A stretch of 64,000 nt of DNA. Source: Engraulis encrasicolus (lineage: Eukaryota > Chordata > Actinopteri > Clupeiformes > Engraulidae). Position numbers and translations under genes: made by a program. A model generated the notes under the pieces. It was not told the DNA's origin. It did no database searches and worked only from the letters and a program-made list of their open reading frames with translations. Where the stretch lies: NCBI RefSeq assembly GCF_034702125.1, contig NC_085868.1, positions 39,856,859 to 39,920,858 on the forward strand, read 5' to 3'. Of this stretch, positions 19,931 to 32,116 are shown piece after piece (the first letter of the stretch is position 1; the number at the start of each line of letters is the position of its first letter).

Positions 19931-20016
19931 AGTCAAATATAAAATGTCATTCAAAGTACAAAAGAAAAATGACCTAGGATGTTTCTGCAGCTCCAAGGGA
20001 GAGGTGAGGGGAAAAT

Positions 20017-20496
20017 AGTTTTCAGAGTGAGGAGTCTGCACACTTAAAATCCCTTTTGTTGTTCTTTTATTAGGCCAGGCAGGCCAGGCCAGGCCAGGCC
20101 ACTTAGACTGTGTTTGTAGAGAATCTGATGAAGACCGTTGAGTTGAAACATAATCCAGCCATGAAGCAATAAAAGAACAACAAATGGGATTTTAAAGGGA
20201 CACTGTGCAGGAAATGGTCAAAAAAGGTACTGCAACTATGCTGCTCATTGAAACTGGGCTGCCTATTGCCAAATTTGATCTTTACATGAAAGTTTACCAA
20301 GTAATAAACACATATTTTCTAGTATGGTCCAAGTACAGTCTTTTTTGCAGCTAAAAATGACTATTTCTGAAAATTCAAAATGGCGGACTATGGAGAAGAT
20401 CCCCCTTTTCATGTATGAAAAGTGCATTTTTTCCAGTCATAATGAATACTTAGAATTTGATGGTGGTGGTAAGTGTGGACTCCTCACTCTGAAACT
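20017..20496 (+). mobile_element. Inverted-repeat element with hammerhead-like core 4, interrupted
   Basis: The left arm (20017-20072) pairs with 20168-20195 and then, after an inserted TTAA element, with 20471-20496. Shared blocks include TTCAGAGTGAGGAGTC and CTTTTGTTGTTCTTTTATT. The centre (20125-20149) reads CTGATGA, a weak hairpin, then GAAAC, and AATAAAAG follows in the right arm. A short GGCCAGGCAGGCCAGG tandem lies at about 20074-20100. Confidence 0.7.
20196..20470. mobile_element. TTAA family B MITE, truncated copy
   Basis: It starts AGGGACACTGTGCAGGAAAT directly after TTAA (20192-20195) and follows the family seen complete at 26156-26514. The far terminal repeat is missing. The copy stops within GGTGGTGGTAAGT and the host arm resumes. 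It inserted in the TTAA of the surrounding palindrome. Confidence 0.8.
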
Positions 20497-20711
20497 ACTG
20501 TCACCCTTTGTCCTGCACCTTTTCCTGGGATATGCACAAACTTCACCCTCAAAAGAGGAAAAAATAGTCATATACTGTATATATTACAATGTTGAGGCAC
20601 AAGTCAATAAAGGGAAGAAAGGAGTCACACACTGGAGCTGGATGCAAAGTCAAAAAATGTATTAAACAAAGCCGAAAAAATGTAAATAAAACCGACAGAC
20701 AGGGGACAAAC

Positions 20712-20735
20712 GTTTCGGGTCTAGCCCTTCATCCC
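20712..20735 (-). ncRNA. Hammerhead-like core 5 (degraded)
   Basis: The minus strand reads GATGAA, hairpin GGG ctaga CCC, GAAACG. The first two core bases (CT) are replaced, so it cannot be an active hammerhead as it stands. The direct motif AGGCACAAGTCAA brackets the region near 20594 and 20748. Confidence 0.35.
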
Positions 20736-20759
20736 AGTTTGAAAAAAGGCACAAGTCAA

Positions 20760-21288
20760 GAAATCTTTCCAGACATTTAGAAAAATTAGTACTTAAAAAA
20801 ATGAGTACTCAAGGGCCCCCCTAGAGCTCAGCCTTGCTTTACATAGAAACTATTAAGGGAACAAAACTCTGAGCTTTTAAAAACTGTTGAAAATCAAAAT
20901 GCACTTCTATTTTTTCATTATGAGTATTCATTCTCACCTTGACTTTACATCTGTGGAAGTGGTATTCATACAGAATAAAGCCCTGGATTATGTCTGGGTG
21001 GCAAAAAAGGTGGCACAACTCTTCTCTTTATATCCTTCTTCAAGGGCCACATGTAGGCATACTTGAAAGAAATTCATTACCGTTTGCCTACCCAACGCTG
21101 CGACAAAAATTGGATTTCATTCAGAGTCTGTGATGTCTCTCGACGAATATTGTCTATTAGCGTAGTTAATGATGTCTGGACAATTGGCAAATGCTCTCCA
21201 AAGGTAGGTCTAGACAAATCTCTCCGGGGGCTCTTGTCAGTTCTGAAAAAAAAAAAACGTATCTATCGCCATTCAGGGATGTCTCCAC
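20760..21288. other. Unassigned sequence
   Basis: No gene or element was recognised. Confidence 0.3.
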
Positions 21289-21567
21289 TAGAGATGCACC
21301 GGATCCTGATTTTTAGGATCCTGCCGGATACCGGATCCACTGCCTAAGATCCTGCCGGATCCGGAACCGGATACCGGATCCTACGAAAGGGTTGAAACAC
21401 ATAGCCTACTCACACACGTGGGCCCTTTTTATCAGGTTGGCTCAAACTATTTTGACTGAAAAGCCTCGGCTACCGGATCCTGGATCCTGGAACCGGATCC
21501 GGATAGTCTGAAAAACCCTATTATCCTGCCGGATCCGGAACCGGATCTTGGATCCTGTACATCTCTA
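21289..21567. mobile_element. hAT MITE family C, copy 1 (279 bp)
   Basis: The ends are TAGAGATGCACCGGATCC and GTACATCTCTA. A perfect 8-bp duplication GTCTCCAC lies at 21281-21288 and 21568-21575. The interior is built of GGATCC/GGATCCGG palindromes. A second copy of the same length lies inverted at 39965-40243. Confidence 0.95.
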
Positions 21568-21721
21568 GTCTCCACAAACGTGCTACAAAGATGTGCCCAA
21601 TTTAGAAAGGAACATTTTCGCACACCAGGGCAGTGGCGTGCACAGACATGTTGGGGGTCAGGTGCTCAAGGGTGAGCGGGGGCATGTGGAACTTCCAACT
21701 GCCTTTCAATAATATGTAATA

Positions 21722-22074
21722 CAGTGGTTCCCAACCTATGGGTCGGGACCCAAACTATGGGTCGCCAAAGATCCACAGTGGGTCGCGAAGCCCTCTTGAT
21801 TTTAAGGGGTTTAATTTTAATACCATATATAGCCCATGTTGAATAAGTGACAAAGCATTTAAACTAATATATGCATAGAAGCAACAAAATGTGATACATT
21901 AAACATTTATTCTATATTTGACTTTAGACAAATTGTGGAATAAAATGATAACTAATGAGTTTTCGCCGGAAACAGAGTATCATGTGACTCCCTCTTGTGT
22001 GGGCGCTGGCACGGGTGGGTCACCACAGCTTAAAAAAAACATGGGTCCCTGAAGAAAAAGGTTGGGAACCACTG
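21722..22074. mobile_element. hAT MITE family D, copy 1 (353 bp)
   Basis: The ends are CAGTGGTTCCCAACC and GGTTGGGAACCACTG. A perfect 8-bp duplication ATGTAATA lies at 21714-21721 and 22075-22082. A second copy in opposite orientation is at 61873-62201. Confidence 0.95.
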
Positions 22075-22082
22075 ATGTAATA

Positions 22083-23055
22083 TATAATAAAATAGAGGGT
22101 AAATATTATATCGGAGCATTATTGTCACACTTTTGATTCATAAGCATTTGTAGATGATAATGTCCATGAACCATAATACATTGTGACAAAAAAACTTAAA
22201 AATAACTTTTCAAAAAAGGCATTTTTGTCCAGTATAGACAAAGGGGCAGGTGCTTTAGCACCACCTCATCCCTATCTGTGCCTTATGCCTATGGGGTTAT
22301 GGTTAACACCCAGGCTGTATTGTCCATTTCAGGTTTGTAGTGGCACATGTAACACATCGTACTTTTGCTTAGTCTACAATAACAGGTGGTTTAGCATTTA
22401 ATAGTGACAATTCAACATCATCAAAACCTTGATGTGATGAATAGAAATAGGTGCAAAAAGGGCTTTTCAACACTGAGATAGAGGGAGGTATTCAAACATG
22501 CGATGGAGATGAGTTTCCTTTCACAGCTAGAGCAGCTCAGACAGGCCTCCATACTGTGTGCGATTCTTATCCATTCTGTTTTATTTAATCCTCTCTCTCT
22601 CTCTCTTTCTCTTTCTCTCTCTCTCTCTCTGAGCAACAGGAGGTAGGGGGTCCACAACACGCAGCTATATACCTTCATTGTGAGTTGGCAGCCCCAGCTC
22701 CCCAGCGGGGAACGTGCTTGCTTGGCCACACAGTCTTTTGAGAAATAAATAATGCTTACCGGATCAGGCATGGCTCAACCTTTCGCCCAATGCCGCTTTA
22801 TTGTGCTTTATGTGTGGCACACCAAACCATCACTCTGTTTGTTATCGCATTTAAATCAGCATCAATGGTTATCAGAAGAATGAAACACATCGCAGGATTC
22901 AGGCAGGGTAAGTTCTTGATGTCCTTCTATTCTCAGGGAGACTGACAGGGAGACAAAGGGGGACAGTGTTCCCGGGCCCAGGGTGGCCCCAAGGTTGGTG
23001 TCTTTCATGTGCATTTGTCCTGGGCCCTGACAAAACTGTCAGCAGCCTTGCCTCT
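22083..23055. other. Unassigned sequence with CT microsatellite
   Basis: No gene was recognised. A CT-rich microsatellite lies at about 22590-22632. About 22970-23040 carries GGGCCC-rich dispersed-family sequence. Confidence 0.35.
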
Positions 23056-23190
23056 TTATTATATTGCATTTGGCAGACGCTTTATAACCAAAGCGACTTT
23101 CAAAAGAGGACATAATCAAGCCAACATCACAAGCAAATACAAAGTGCACAGGAGATATACAGAACAACAAGTGCAGTTGTGAGAGAGGGG

Positions 23191-23221
<31 letters not shown>

Positions 23222-23630
23222 AAGAGTAAATAACGAGTACACACACACACACACAAACTAAACTAAACTAAACATCATGTCAAGAGTCTGCCTTGGGGCA
23301 AGGCCAGCTTAAGCATTGGTCTAGTTGATTCTCTCGAAAGAGGAAGGTCTTTAGTTGTTTCTTGAAAGCTGCAAGAGATGTGCTTAGTCTTGCTGCCTCT
23401 GGGAAACCGTTCCACCACTTAGGTACCACAACGGAGAACAATCTTGACTGGGAGTACCTAGAGCGACTGGATGGCAGAGCCAGACGGCTTGTGCTGGATG
23501 AGCGCAGTTCTCTTCCAGTAACATAAGGCGTTAGTAGGTCCTTCAGATAAGCTGGGGCCGTTCCTGTGATGGTTTTAGGCAAGGGTCAATGCCTTGTGCT
23601 TGATCCGGGCGGCTATCGGTAGCCTCTACT
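23056..23630 (-). mobile_element. LINE 3' end, copy 1
   Basis: The minus strand encodes a reverse-transcriptase C-terminal segment at 23280-23582. It includes TAPAYLKDLLTPY, then PKWWNGFPEAARLS and AFKKQLKTFLF, a pattern typical of fish L2/CR1-like LINEs. The 3' part (GCATTTGGCAGACGCTT at its left edge) recurs at 44690-45045. It is 5'-truncated. AT and AC microsatellites lie inside at about 23200-23260. Confidence 0.8.
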
Positions 23631-24689
23631 GCTTGGAACAGATAAGAATGTTTAATTGGATGTGTGCGTGCGGCAAACTTCAAATCTTCACACAAATGTT
23701 AGGCCTACTTCAAACTTAAACTGCATGACTGTTCACAATCTTCCCCTGGAATGGGACTGTCTTCTTGGAAATTCACAAATCCTACAGGTTATTATATGGT
23801 ATGGGAGTGTGGGAGAGACATTGTTCAGATAAACATGTAAAATGGTTTTACAGAGTATAGGCTACAAGACTTTACAGAGTGGTTCCCTAAAAATTATTGG
23901 AGGGAAGATCTACTTGAAATTACTGTATTAGGTAAATAACCAGATATTATTATGTTGAGTGGGATGTGTGTGTGTCTTTGTGTGTCCTTATGCCAAAGAC
24001 AAATTTCCATTTCATGTAAGTTTAATGTCCACATCTAAGCCTGAAATTCCACCAGAAACTACACAGATGTTCAAACAAAAAAATGATCAATCAAATACCT
24101 TCTAACCACAGTGTGCTTTTGAATTAAAGGCCACTGCACATCAAGTGTTAACAACCCAAATGAGCTACTGGGCCAGTAGGCTATCACACTGTATTTTCAA
24201 TAGCCTATTGTATGTTGGATGGGATGTATAAAACAGTTTCTATAATTGTCTATAACAATTTTCATTTGTACAGGTCATGGACAAAAACTACACTTGCTAG
24301 GAACGCTGAGACATTTTATCCTTTACCTTTTGGAAGGTACTTTCTGTTCAGATGTTTTTTCCGAATGGGGTGGATATTTCGAATGCAGTAAAATGTTAAA
24401 TGTCTGCCTCCAAGATCCAAAAAGAAGCCATGTTACAAGTTGCAACAGCTCTTTTGACTACCATGATCAGGATGAATCAGAATATAGATTGTACCTTATC
24501 AGAAAGGTGGGCTATGAAATTCTGCACAATCAATTATTCCAGGTTTTAAGAATGGTCAGTAATTGATAATGAGTGTAAGATACAGTACATATATAATCCT
24601 ATTTGAGAACCATTAAATAATGTATAATTTTCATCCTGTTTCCTCAGGGTTAAGAGGCTTTGTCACACCTTCAACCATCCCGGTTTTAA
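23631..24689. other. Unassigned sequence upstream of GRPR
   Basis: No gene or element ends were recognised. The one notable frame (24246-24566) has no family motif. Confidence 0.3.
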
Positions 24690-25024
24690 TAATGCACGAG
24701 CCGAGCGCGCGCCTTTTTACTCCCTCTCCACACCAAACCCCACCGCGCGGCACCGCAAGGATGCGCAGTTGTAACGCAAGCCGCAGAGGTGAAGCAACGC
24801 GCGCATTTATGTCAGAAGACACATCCAAGTTTAGTGCAGACTGGAATATGAATATTGTCTGTTTTGTGCGGTATGGTTTGATTGATTCCGATTTCGTATT
24901 CTGACTTTGTTCCTGTGTCAACTGAAATGTCCCTCAGAGTGAGTAACTTTTCTTCCACTATGCGGAAAATCGGTACTTCTACATCGGCGACTTTTTGAGC
25001 TGTTAACGTGACAGTCACACAGCT
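24690..25024 (+). promoter_or_regulatory. GRPR: Putative GRPR promoter and 5' UTR
   Basis: A CpG-dense patch (about 24695-24815, with several GCGCGC) stands out from AT-rich surroundings and leads into the GRPR start codon. No clear TATA box is visible. Upstream ATGs occur, for example in GGATGCGC near 24760. The transcription start cannot be placed from sequence. Confidence 0.45.
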
Positions 25025-25437
25025 ATGTCAACAACAGAACAAAACGGCAATCTAAGTCAAGACATAATGCCATACAATGTGTCGTTGGGGCATGGGAATC
25101 TCACCGCGCTCCCTGACTTCGCCGTGTGGCACTTCTATACTGGGATTGCCGTGGCGATAGTGTACGCTATTATTATTTTGGTCGGCTTGGTTGGGAACAT
25201 CACACTCATCCGGACGTTTTGCACTGTGAAATCCATGAGAAACATCCCCAACCTGCTCCTGTCCAGCCTCGCATTGGGCGACCTGCTCCTCCTGGTGACC
25301 TGCGCTCCGGTGGACGCGACCAGGTTCCTGGCGGAGGAATGGCTCTTCGGCAGGGTGGGCTGCAAGCTCATCCCGTTCATACAACTCACTTCGGTGGGGG
25401 TGTCCGTCTTCACCCTCACTGCACTGTCTGCTGACAG
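25025..25437 (+). CDS. GRPR: Gastrin-releasing peptide receptor, coding exon 1
   Basis: GRPR is a Gq-coupled plasma-membrane receptor for GRP/bombesin peptides. This exon encodes residues 1-137 plus two bases of codon 138. The extracellular N-terminus has three N-glycosylation sequons (Asn9, Asn18, Asn25). TM1 (about 38-62, GLVGN), TM2 (about 75-95, LALGDLLLL) and TM3 follow. Cys113 is the expected disulfide partner of Cys194. The block [19 protein letters not shown] includes Gln120, at the place of a ligand-selectivity residue in the mammalian receptor. The exon ends within DRY (Asp137-Arg138). The donor is CAG|gtaagc. The segment TVKSMRN favours GRPR over the neuromedin B receptor or BRS3, as I recall those sequences. 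The start is the first ATG in frame at the CpG-rich end. The four exons join in phase to 386 codons. Confidence 0.95.
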
Positions 25438-25892
25438 GTAAGCGGACTATGCAGCAGCTAGTACAGGGGTGTGTCAGTGGCAAAGAGCAGGCAATTGTGT
25501 TTGTGTATTTATAGTTGTGCGGCAACTTCTGTTGTAATTGGACTAGAAAAGAAGATAAACTATAATTGGGTGTAATGGTGTGTACGGCAGTAGGCCTAGG
25601 CTACACTTTAATACAGAACATTGCGCACTGACTGCCAAAAGTAAGACGTCTTGTTAAGTTAAGTGCTCCCATTTATGTCCCAATCTCCTGTTCACTTCGA
25701 TAAACTTGACAAAATGGCTATCAGCCAGAGTGCTTCCATCCACAACCTCATCGACCCGTCGGTAATGACAAGAGAGTGCAAAGCCCAAATCATGTCAGCA
25801 ACCCGCTGTGAATACTATTTGAAATGGACAGAGTGCTGCGTAAAAGAAAGCTTGGACATTTCTGTCAGTACGCACTCAGATACATGAGTGTG

Positions 25893-26116
25893 CCTGTGCT
25901 TCTCAACCATTTTTGAACAAGCTTGCCCCCTTTACCTTATCATAAGCCAATTCCCTCCTTTGTATAAAAAAATAATAAAACGGACTAATGCCCATCAGTT
26001 GTAACTAAAACACCTCAATTGCCCCCCAACACCCACACCCTCTCAGTTTTACCCTTCCCAACACCCACTTAGGGCTCCCCAACGCCCTGGAGAGCAAGCC
26101 CCTGTTGAGAGACACT
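25893..26116. mobile_element. Degraded hAT-like element
   Basis: Weak inverted ends, GTGCTTCTCAACC and GTTGAGAGACAC, flank a C-rich interior. No target duplication could be found. Similar sequence appears after the GRPR stop at about 46229-46345. Confidence 0.45.
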
Positions 26117-26155
26117 AGTCCATAACAAGCGGAAGCCAGTGAAGTAAGGATTTAA

Positions 26156-26514
26156 AGGGACACTGTGTGAGATTTTTAGTTGTTTATTTCCAGAATTCAT
26201 GATGCCCATTCACTAATGTTAACTTTTTCATGAATACGTACCACCACCATCAAATTCTAAGTATTCATTATGACTGGAAAAATGTCACTTTTCATACATG
26301 AAAAGGGGGATCTTCTCCATGGTCCGCCATTTTGAATTTCCAAAAATTGCCATTTTTAGCTGCAAAAATGACTCTACTTGGACCATTCTAAAAAATATTT
26401 GTTTATTACTTAGAAAACTTTCATGTAAAGATCACATTCGGCAATTGGCAGCCCAGTTTCAATGAACAGCATAGTTGCGGTACCTTTTTTGACCATTTCC
26501 TGCACAGTGTCCCT
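26156..26514. mobile_element. TTAA family B MITE, full copy (359 bp)
   Basis: The ends are AGGGACACTGTG and CACAGTGTCCCT, with TTAA on both sides (26152-26155 and 26515-26518). Related copies lie at 20196-20470, 56922-57145 and, as fragments, at 34308-34434, 47228-47400 and 55100-55290. The TTAA duplication suggests piggyBac-type mobilisation. Confidence 0.9.
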
Positions 26515-26713
26515 TTAAACGGCTGCTGCAGAGACGAGAGTGGAATGTCATATGTGTTATCAACGTGATATGTGGTGACAGGTCTAGGCTAGGCTGTATA
26601 TGGTGTTAATCTGTTTTCCTCAGTCTGAACATGAGCCTGTTCTGGTGTAAGTCTATAGTCTGAATCTACAGTTGATTTTCTTAACACGATTACCACCTAT
26701 TGATGTAAATAAT

Positions 26714-26750
26714 ACACACACACACGCACACGCACACACACACACACACA

Positions 26751-26814
<64 letters not shown>

Positions 26815-26826
26815 ACTTACTCTTTG

Positions 26827-26917
<91 letters not shown>

Positions 26918-26969
26918 TAACATGATGTGAAACAGGTCACAAATATGATTACTGTAAGTGGTAATGTAA

Positions 26970-27023
<54 letters not shown>
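26714..27023. repeat. Long (CA)n microsatellite cluster
   Basis: Two long CA arrays (26714-26812 and 26830-26914) and a third (26974-27023) are separated by short unique sequence. Confidence 0.97.
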
Positions 27024-27025
<2 letters not shown>

Positions 27026-27359
27026 TGCTAATTGGATACTGGATACTGCTAATTGACATGTTGTATGTGGACGCTCTTAACCACAGCACATACAAGTAGA
27101 CGTTGTCATGCTGTGTAAAATGGTCTTTTTATGATGACATACCGAGCAATTCTGCTCTGGTACGTCCTTTAAGCAATTCCCTTCACATTTTCAATAGATG
27201 CAATTTTCTTTGCATGAGTCACTTCACTTTAAGTTTTTATGGCTTTTGCTGTTTTGTTATTGGATGTAGCCTAAGTGTATTTGAAATGTGGAAATAGGGT
27301 AAACTGCATTATTTATTTAACTGCAATTATTTTGAGCATGCATGTAGGCGATGGTACAT

Positions 27360-27605
27360 GTATGGTGCAGGGACGGATCATGACTCCATGGGCCCCTGGG
27401 CCAGACAACAACAAAGGGCCCCCCCTCCAGATGTTAGAGACCCTATATTGTTGGGCATTCAGGTGTTTTTCCCCTGAAAATATGTGAAAATAGAGTTGTT
27501 AAAAGTGTGATTTTACACAACATGAGAATGGAAATTTAGAGGATTGGGCTTCAGGGCCCTCTGGACTCTTGGGCCCCTGGGCCTGGGCCCGGTAGGCCCT
27601 TGCAG
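27360..27605. repeat. GGGCCC-rich dispersed repeat copy
   Basis: The block from GGGACGGATCATGACTCCAT to GGGCCCGGTAGGCCC belongs to the window-wide family also seen at 29380-29970, 51430-51715, 58320-58575 and 60920-61090. Its ends are ragged. Confidence 0.5.
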
Positions 27606-27641
27606 TAATCCATCCTTGGTATGGTGCATGTATGTTATGTG

Positions 27642-27824
27642 CAGTGCCCTAAAGTAACTTTTTTCACCACCGGCCAAAATGGCTAGTAGATGTAAATCTT
27701 AGCAGTCAAACACACACTCATTACAGTCATAGGTTAAATTGGCTAGTAAGTTGGTGTTTTTTACCAGCCAAACTGAAATTTCACCAGCATCTGGCTGGTT
27801 GGCTGGTGTTAATTTAGAGCCCTG
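27642..27824. mobile_element. hAT MITE (183 bp)
   Basis: The ends are CAGTGCCCTAAAGTAAC and TTAATTTAGAGCCCTG. A perfect 8-bp duplication GTTATGTG lies at 27634-27641 and 27825-27832. The internal ACCAGCCAAACTG block recurs at about 35640-35660, in a damaged copy ending near 36025. Confidence 0.92.
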
Positions 27825-27935
27825 GTTATGTGCATTGTGAATACGTGTATTGTGTTGTTGCCCCCATTCCTGTCCTGATGTATATCCTCAAGTTGGCTGT
27901 GACAAGTTATGATGGTGTTGAAACGAATTTCCCTT

Positions 27936-28135
<200 letters not shown>

Positions 28136-28328
28136 TGTATTTCAGGATGAAGGCTGGGTGGTATGCTGATTAAACTGAAGGGAGGACTGTTGTGTGCAAT
28201 TGAGATGGATTGAAATGGTTCTTTTCCACTTTTGTTTGAAGTCTCAATGAGTCAGACAGCCAGGCTCAATTTCTATGAAAGGGCATTCAGGCATTTCATT
28301 TGGAGTGCAGCAAACCAAATATTCAAAG

Positions 28329-28480
<152 letters not shown>

Positions 28481-29379
28481 CTGTGCGAGTGTGTCATTGT
28501 GTCATAGTGTATGGACAAGCTAGTCAAATCAATTTCTCATGTTGTCAATTGAATAGTACACTCTTGAGGATCTTTTCTGAAGCGAAATGTTGTTTAGATT
28601 GGATGGGAAATGTTGTAAATTCAGTTTTATATTACATTGATCAGATAAGATTGAGATAGTTTCATGCATTCAGTGACAAAGCTTTTTGAGTGATATGACA
28701 AAAGCAATTGATAATGTACGAAATCACTGAGAATTGTACACAGCCATGGCATGGTGGACGAAAGCATTTGCTAAATGCTGAAAACTATGAAAAACGTATT
28801 TCACCATGTGCACAGGTAACGGCAGGAAGTCACAATTGAACAAGAAGTTTTGAGAATGATTATTCTTGTGAGAAATGTACAAAACCAATTGAGAAAAACT
28901 GTAAAATGGGCTCCCATACACACGTTTGCTTGGATGGACTGACACAAGCAGAAATAACTACATGCCAGGATCCAGCCAAAATGGTTTTCATGAAGGACTT
29001 GAGTTTGTACATAATAGTGGTGGCTATTGATATGCTCTGGCAGCAAAACATGTTCATGCAATGGTTTGAAATTGTCACTGTGAACGAAACAAATATGAGA
29101 CACAGTCAGTGCTATCTTCACAGTTTCAAGCCAAATGGATAACCTGTATTGTCCGTTGTCATGACTACCACTGTCTGGATTTTTGGGATTCGTTCCCATC
29201 TGCCATGCAAGTCTTTTTTGGATCCACAGTGGACACAACTCTGACGGGAAGGGTCATGGTCTTAACTTAAAAAACCCAGTTGTGAGTCATGTTGTTTTAA
29301 TGCACTTTGAACTTTAGTATTTGTTAGGCTATCCCTCATGCCCTCGCTTTTGACTTCTCAACCCAGGGCTGCTGACAGC

Positions 29380-29970
29380 TTTGTCCAGCTTTTGCCCTCG
29401 GCAGAGGCGACTCTAGGGTCTGCTGCATGGGGTCGCAAGTGAAAATTCAAAGAAATGAACATTTGAAACAAAAACACCAATATATAATGTGAGCTGTTAT
29501 TCACCATCTGGGGCTTGGGGGCCCCAAGCGGTTGCCTGCCTAGCCTGATGACAAAATGTGCCTCTGGTCCTCGGATAAAGTAGTCCAAAAGGCCCCTCCA
29601 CCCAATGAAGATAATGAAATGAGGACCCAATCCCCATTTTTACACCCACCCCCTCTCCCTGGGCCCGGGACAATTGACTATTTTGTTCCCCACCCTGTCG
29701 GCTTTATTGACTCCACCTGTTCCAGAATCTGAATTGAATGCCAAAAGGGACGGATCTAGACATTTTGGGGCCCTAGGCAAAATATAAACTTGGGGTCCTC
29801 AAAAAGTCAATCATTTTGGTGGTATTTACACATTTGTCTCATTTATATCTTTGATTACTTTACACAAGTGACAAATTAAGATGAAGCATACTTTTTGTTT
29901 ATGTAACTCTTGGGGCCCGTCAGGAGGGCAGACTTGGTCGGGGCCCCAGGCAATTGCCTAGGTTTGTCTA
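29380..29970. repeat. GGGCCC dispersed family, two degraded copies
   Basis: Phrases such as GGGGCCCTAGGCAAAAT (about 29780) and CCCCAGGCAATTGCCTAGG (about 29943) are shared with 5095-5215, 16015-16075 and 58320-58575. No target duplications were found. Confidence 0.55.
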
Positions 29971-30007
29971 ATGCAAAGTCTCTGTACCATAGTAGGCCTA
30001 CGTGTAA

Positions 30008-30336
30008 CCGCAGAAATACACCAGCGGCGATCTGAGCGAGTCGAGCGACGGAAGTAATTGACTTTGTATTGAGTCGAGAGACAAAAGCGATTCTGGAGAC
30101 TAGAGCGATTTGCGCGACGAGCGTGACAATTTGAAGTTGAAATCTTTTCAACTTTCTATGACGCGGTTCGGCGACAAGCTGCGACAGCCAATGACTGTAT
30201 AGAGGTCAGTGACCACAGCCAATGGGAATGCTTGAATGCTTTGCCTTCTGCCTGTACGGACATACTCTTGTCTCCTCAATCGCTTGCTGCTACACTCTGT
30301 CGCTTGAATCGCATCGCCGCTGGTGTATTTCTGCGG
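30008..30336. mobile_element. Harbinger-like MITE (329 bp)
   Basis: Terminal inverted repeats of 24 bp begin CCGCAGAAATACACCAGCGG and are perfect on both sides. A TAA duplication flanks them (30005-30007 and 30337-30339), as expected for PIF/Harbinger elements. The interior contains many GCGA-type motifs. Confidence 0.88.
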
Positions 30337-31401
30337 TAATACTCCAACTATGACGAACTCTCGGCAATACACGCCCATCTGTACCTCTCTACTCCCCTCA
30401 ACCAGAGCCATTTAAGTAAGAGTTAGGCTAATCCCATTAGCTCCAGTGTTCCATTTTTTTTTACATAACATTGGCAGCTCATGGAGCTTTTGACACATAG
30501 ATTGGCATTGATGTAGGCTACTGTGGAACCACTATACCGTAGTTCCTGGAAGTGGGCAATGGGCATAGAACACAGAAAGTGCGGTAAGGGTAAATGTAAT
30601 TCATTTGTCTACTTCATCTTTGCTAGCTACAGTATGTAGTGGTTCTGTTCTGTATCTCTAGCGAACAGAAAGCATTTGAATCGACATGAAACATGTCCCC
30701 GGCCCACAAATCTACATGAAAACCCTGTCCAATATCCACTTTTACTCGCAGATGTTCATCCAAAACAGCTCAATCTGGAAACACCGTATAGGCTACTGAG
30801 ACGGGTGCTTTGATGTGATCTTCCCGCAACCGTGGTCACTTGATTCATATGATGAGCTCTAGCAGGCAGTTTGCAAATAGCATATTGTTGTTGTTTTTTT
30901 GCACATCACGTCACATAAATGTTCTGCAGTTGTATTACATTTTGTACAGTATATTACCACTCCAAGAAAAGAGGTATTATCTCACCTATGTTTTCTTTTT
31001 TTTTTGGGGGGGGGGGGGGGGGGTGTGACGTCATCATTTGGTCCGCAAAAAGTCCGACCCCCCCGAAGCCGGTGGATAATTTGAACACTGCCCGGTACCC
31101 CGGTACCCTGGTACCCCGGTTAACGTGTCACAACTCTGAACTCCATGCCCTCAACCAGCACTCTATCATCTGGATTCTTTTATCCAGACTAACTACCAAT
31201 TCTCCATTGTCCGTATGTTTCAGGCATGTTCCTCATCTGTCTCCTCCAATATTGTTTTTACTTAACTATTCTGCCAGCAGGGCCTTCTTTGTCCTGTTTG
31301 TGACACACATTTCTTGAAGACACTGTTGGCCCCATTAGTCATTGTGGTGTTACAGAGTGTATTTGAGGTCTTCGCCCCTGTCTTCCGGATTGAGAATTTT
31401 G

Positions 31402-31593
31402 CAGTGGTGTAGTCTAGTTTTTTTTATGGTGGGTATACTGTATATTTGAGCATTTATTGAAGTGGGTATACTGTATATATTTGTGCCATTCAAAATAATG
31501 GATAAATCAATTTTAAGTGGGTATACTGAAATCCCTGAAATTTAGAAGTGGGTATACTCCGTATACCCGCGTTCTACGTAGACTACACCACTG
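31402..31593. mobile_element. hAT MITE (192 bp)
   Basis: The ends are CAGTGGTGTAGTCTA and TAGACTACACCACTG. A perfect 8-bp duplication GAATTTTG lies at 31394-31401 and 31594-31601. The interior has four GTGGGTATACT motifs. Confidence 0.95.
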
Positions 31594-31897
31594 GAATTTT
31601 GGGATGCTTCATTCTGTCCAAAATTGTTGTTTTTCTTCTCCCTCTGGCCTTTTTGGTTTGGTTCCCAAGAACAGTCCCTTTTCAGACAATACACGTTGTC
31701 CTTTTTTTATATTTTATTTCCTTTTAGCAATCATGCTCTTTATTGGAAATGTAAGGCCTGGATATTTATTTAATATGTGAGTTGATTAAACCCATTCATC
31801 AAGTTATTTCATTGAGTAGTGCCATTAGATTCAGAAGAAACACGCACAAAGATAAACATTTTGTGCTTCATGTTTCAAGTGCCCAAACAACATCTCT

Positions 31898-32116
31898 CCA
31901 GTGTTGCCAGATTGGGCGGTTACCCGCCCGATTGGGCTACTTGGGATGGCCGTCTGCGGGCGAAAACGGGAAAAATTGGCCATTTGGCGTTTTTTTCGGC
32001 TGTTTTGGGCCCATAGAAGTCAATGCAATTTGTTGACATTGGGTGGAATTTAGCGCATTTCGGCGTTTTTTGAGAACCTTTTGGGCGGGATTTTGGTCAG
32101 ACACATGTGGCAACAC
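31898..32116. mobile_element. hAT MITE family E, copy 1
   Basis: The ends contain GTGTTGCCAGATT and GTGGCAACAC. The direct repeat AACATCTCT lies at 31889-31897 and 32117-32125. A relative in opposite orientation is at 52085-52299. Confidence 0.85.

Noticed and set aside
24620..24904. An upstream protein-coding gene before GRPR
   Set aside because: The frame covers the CpG-rich promoter/5' UTR region and has no recognisable motif. At most it contains upstream ATGs.
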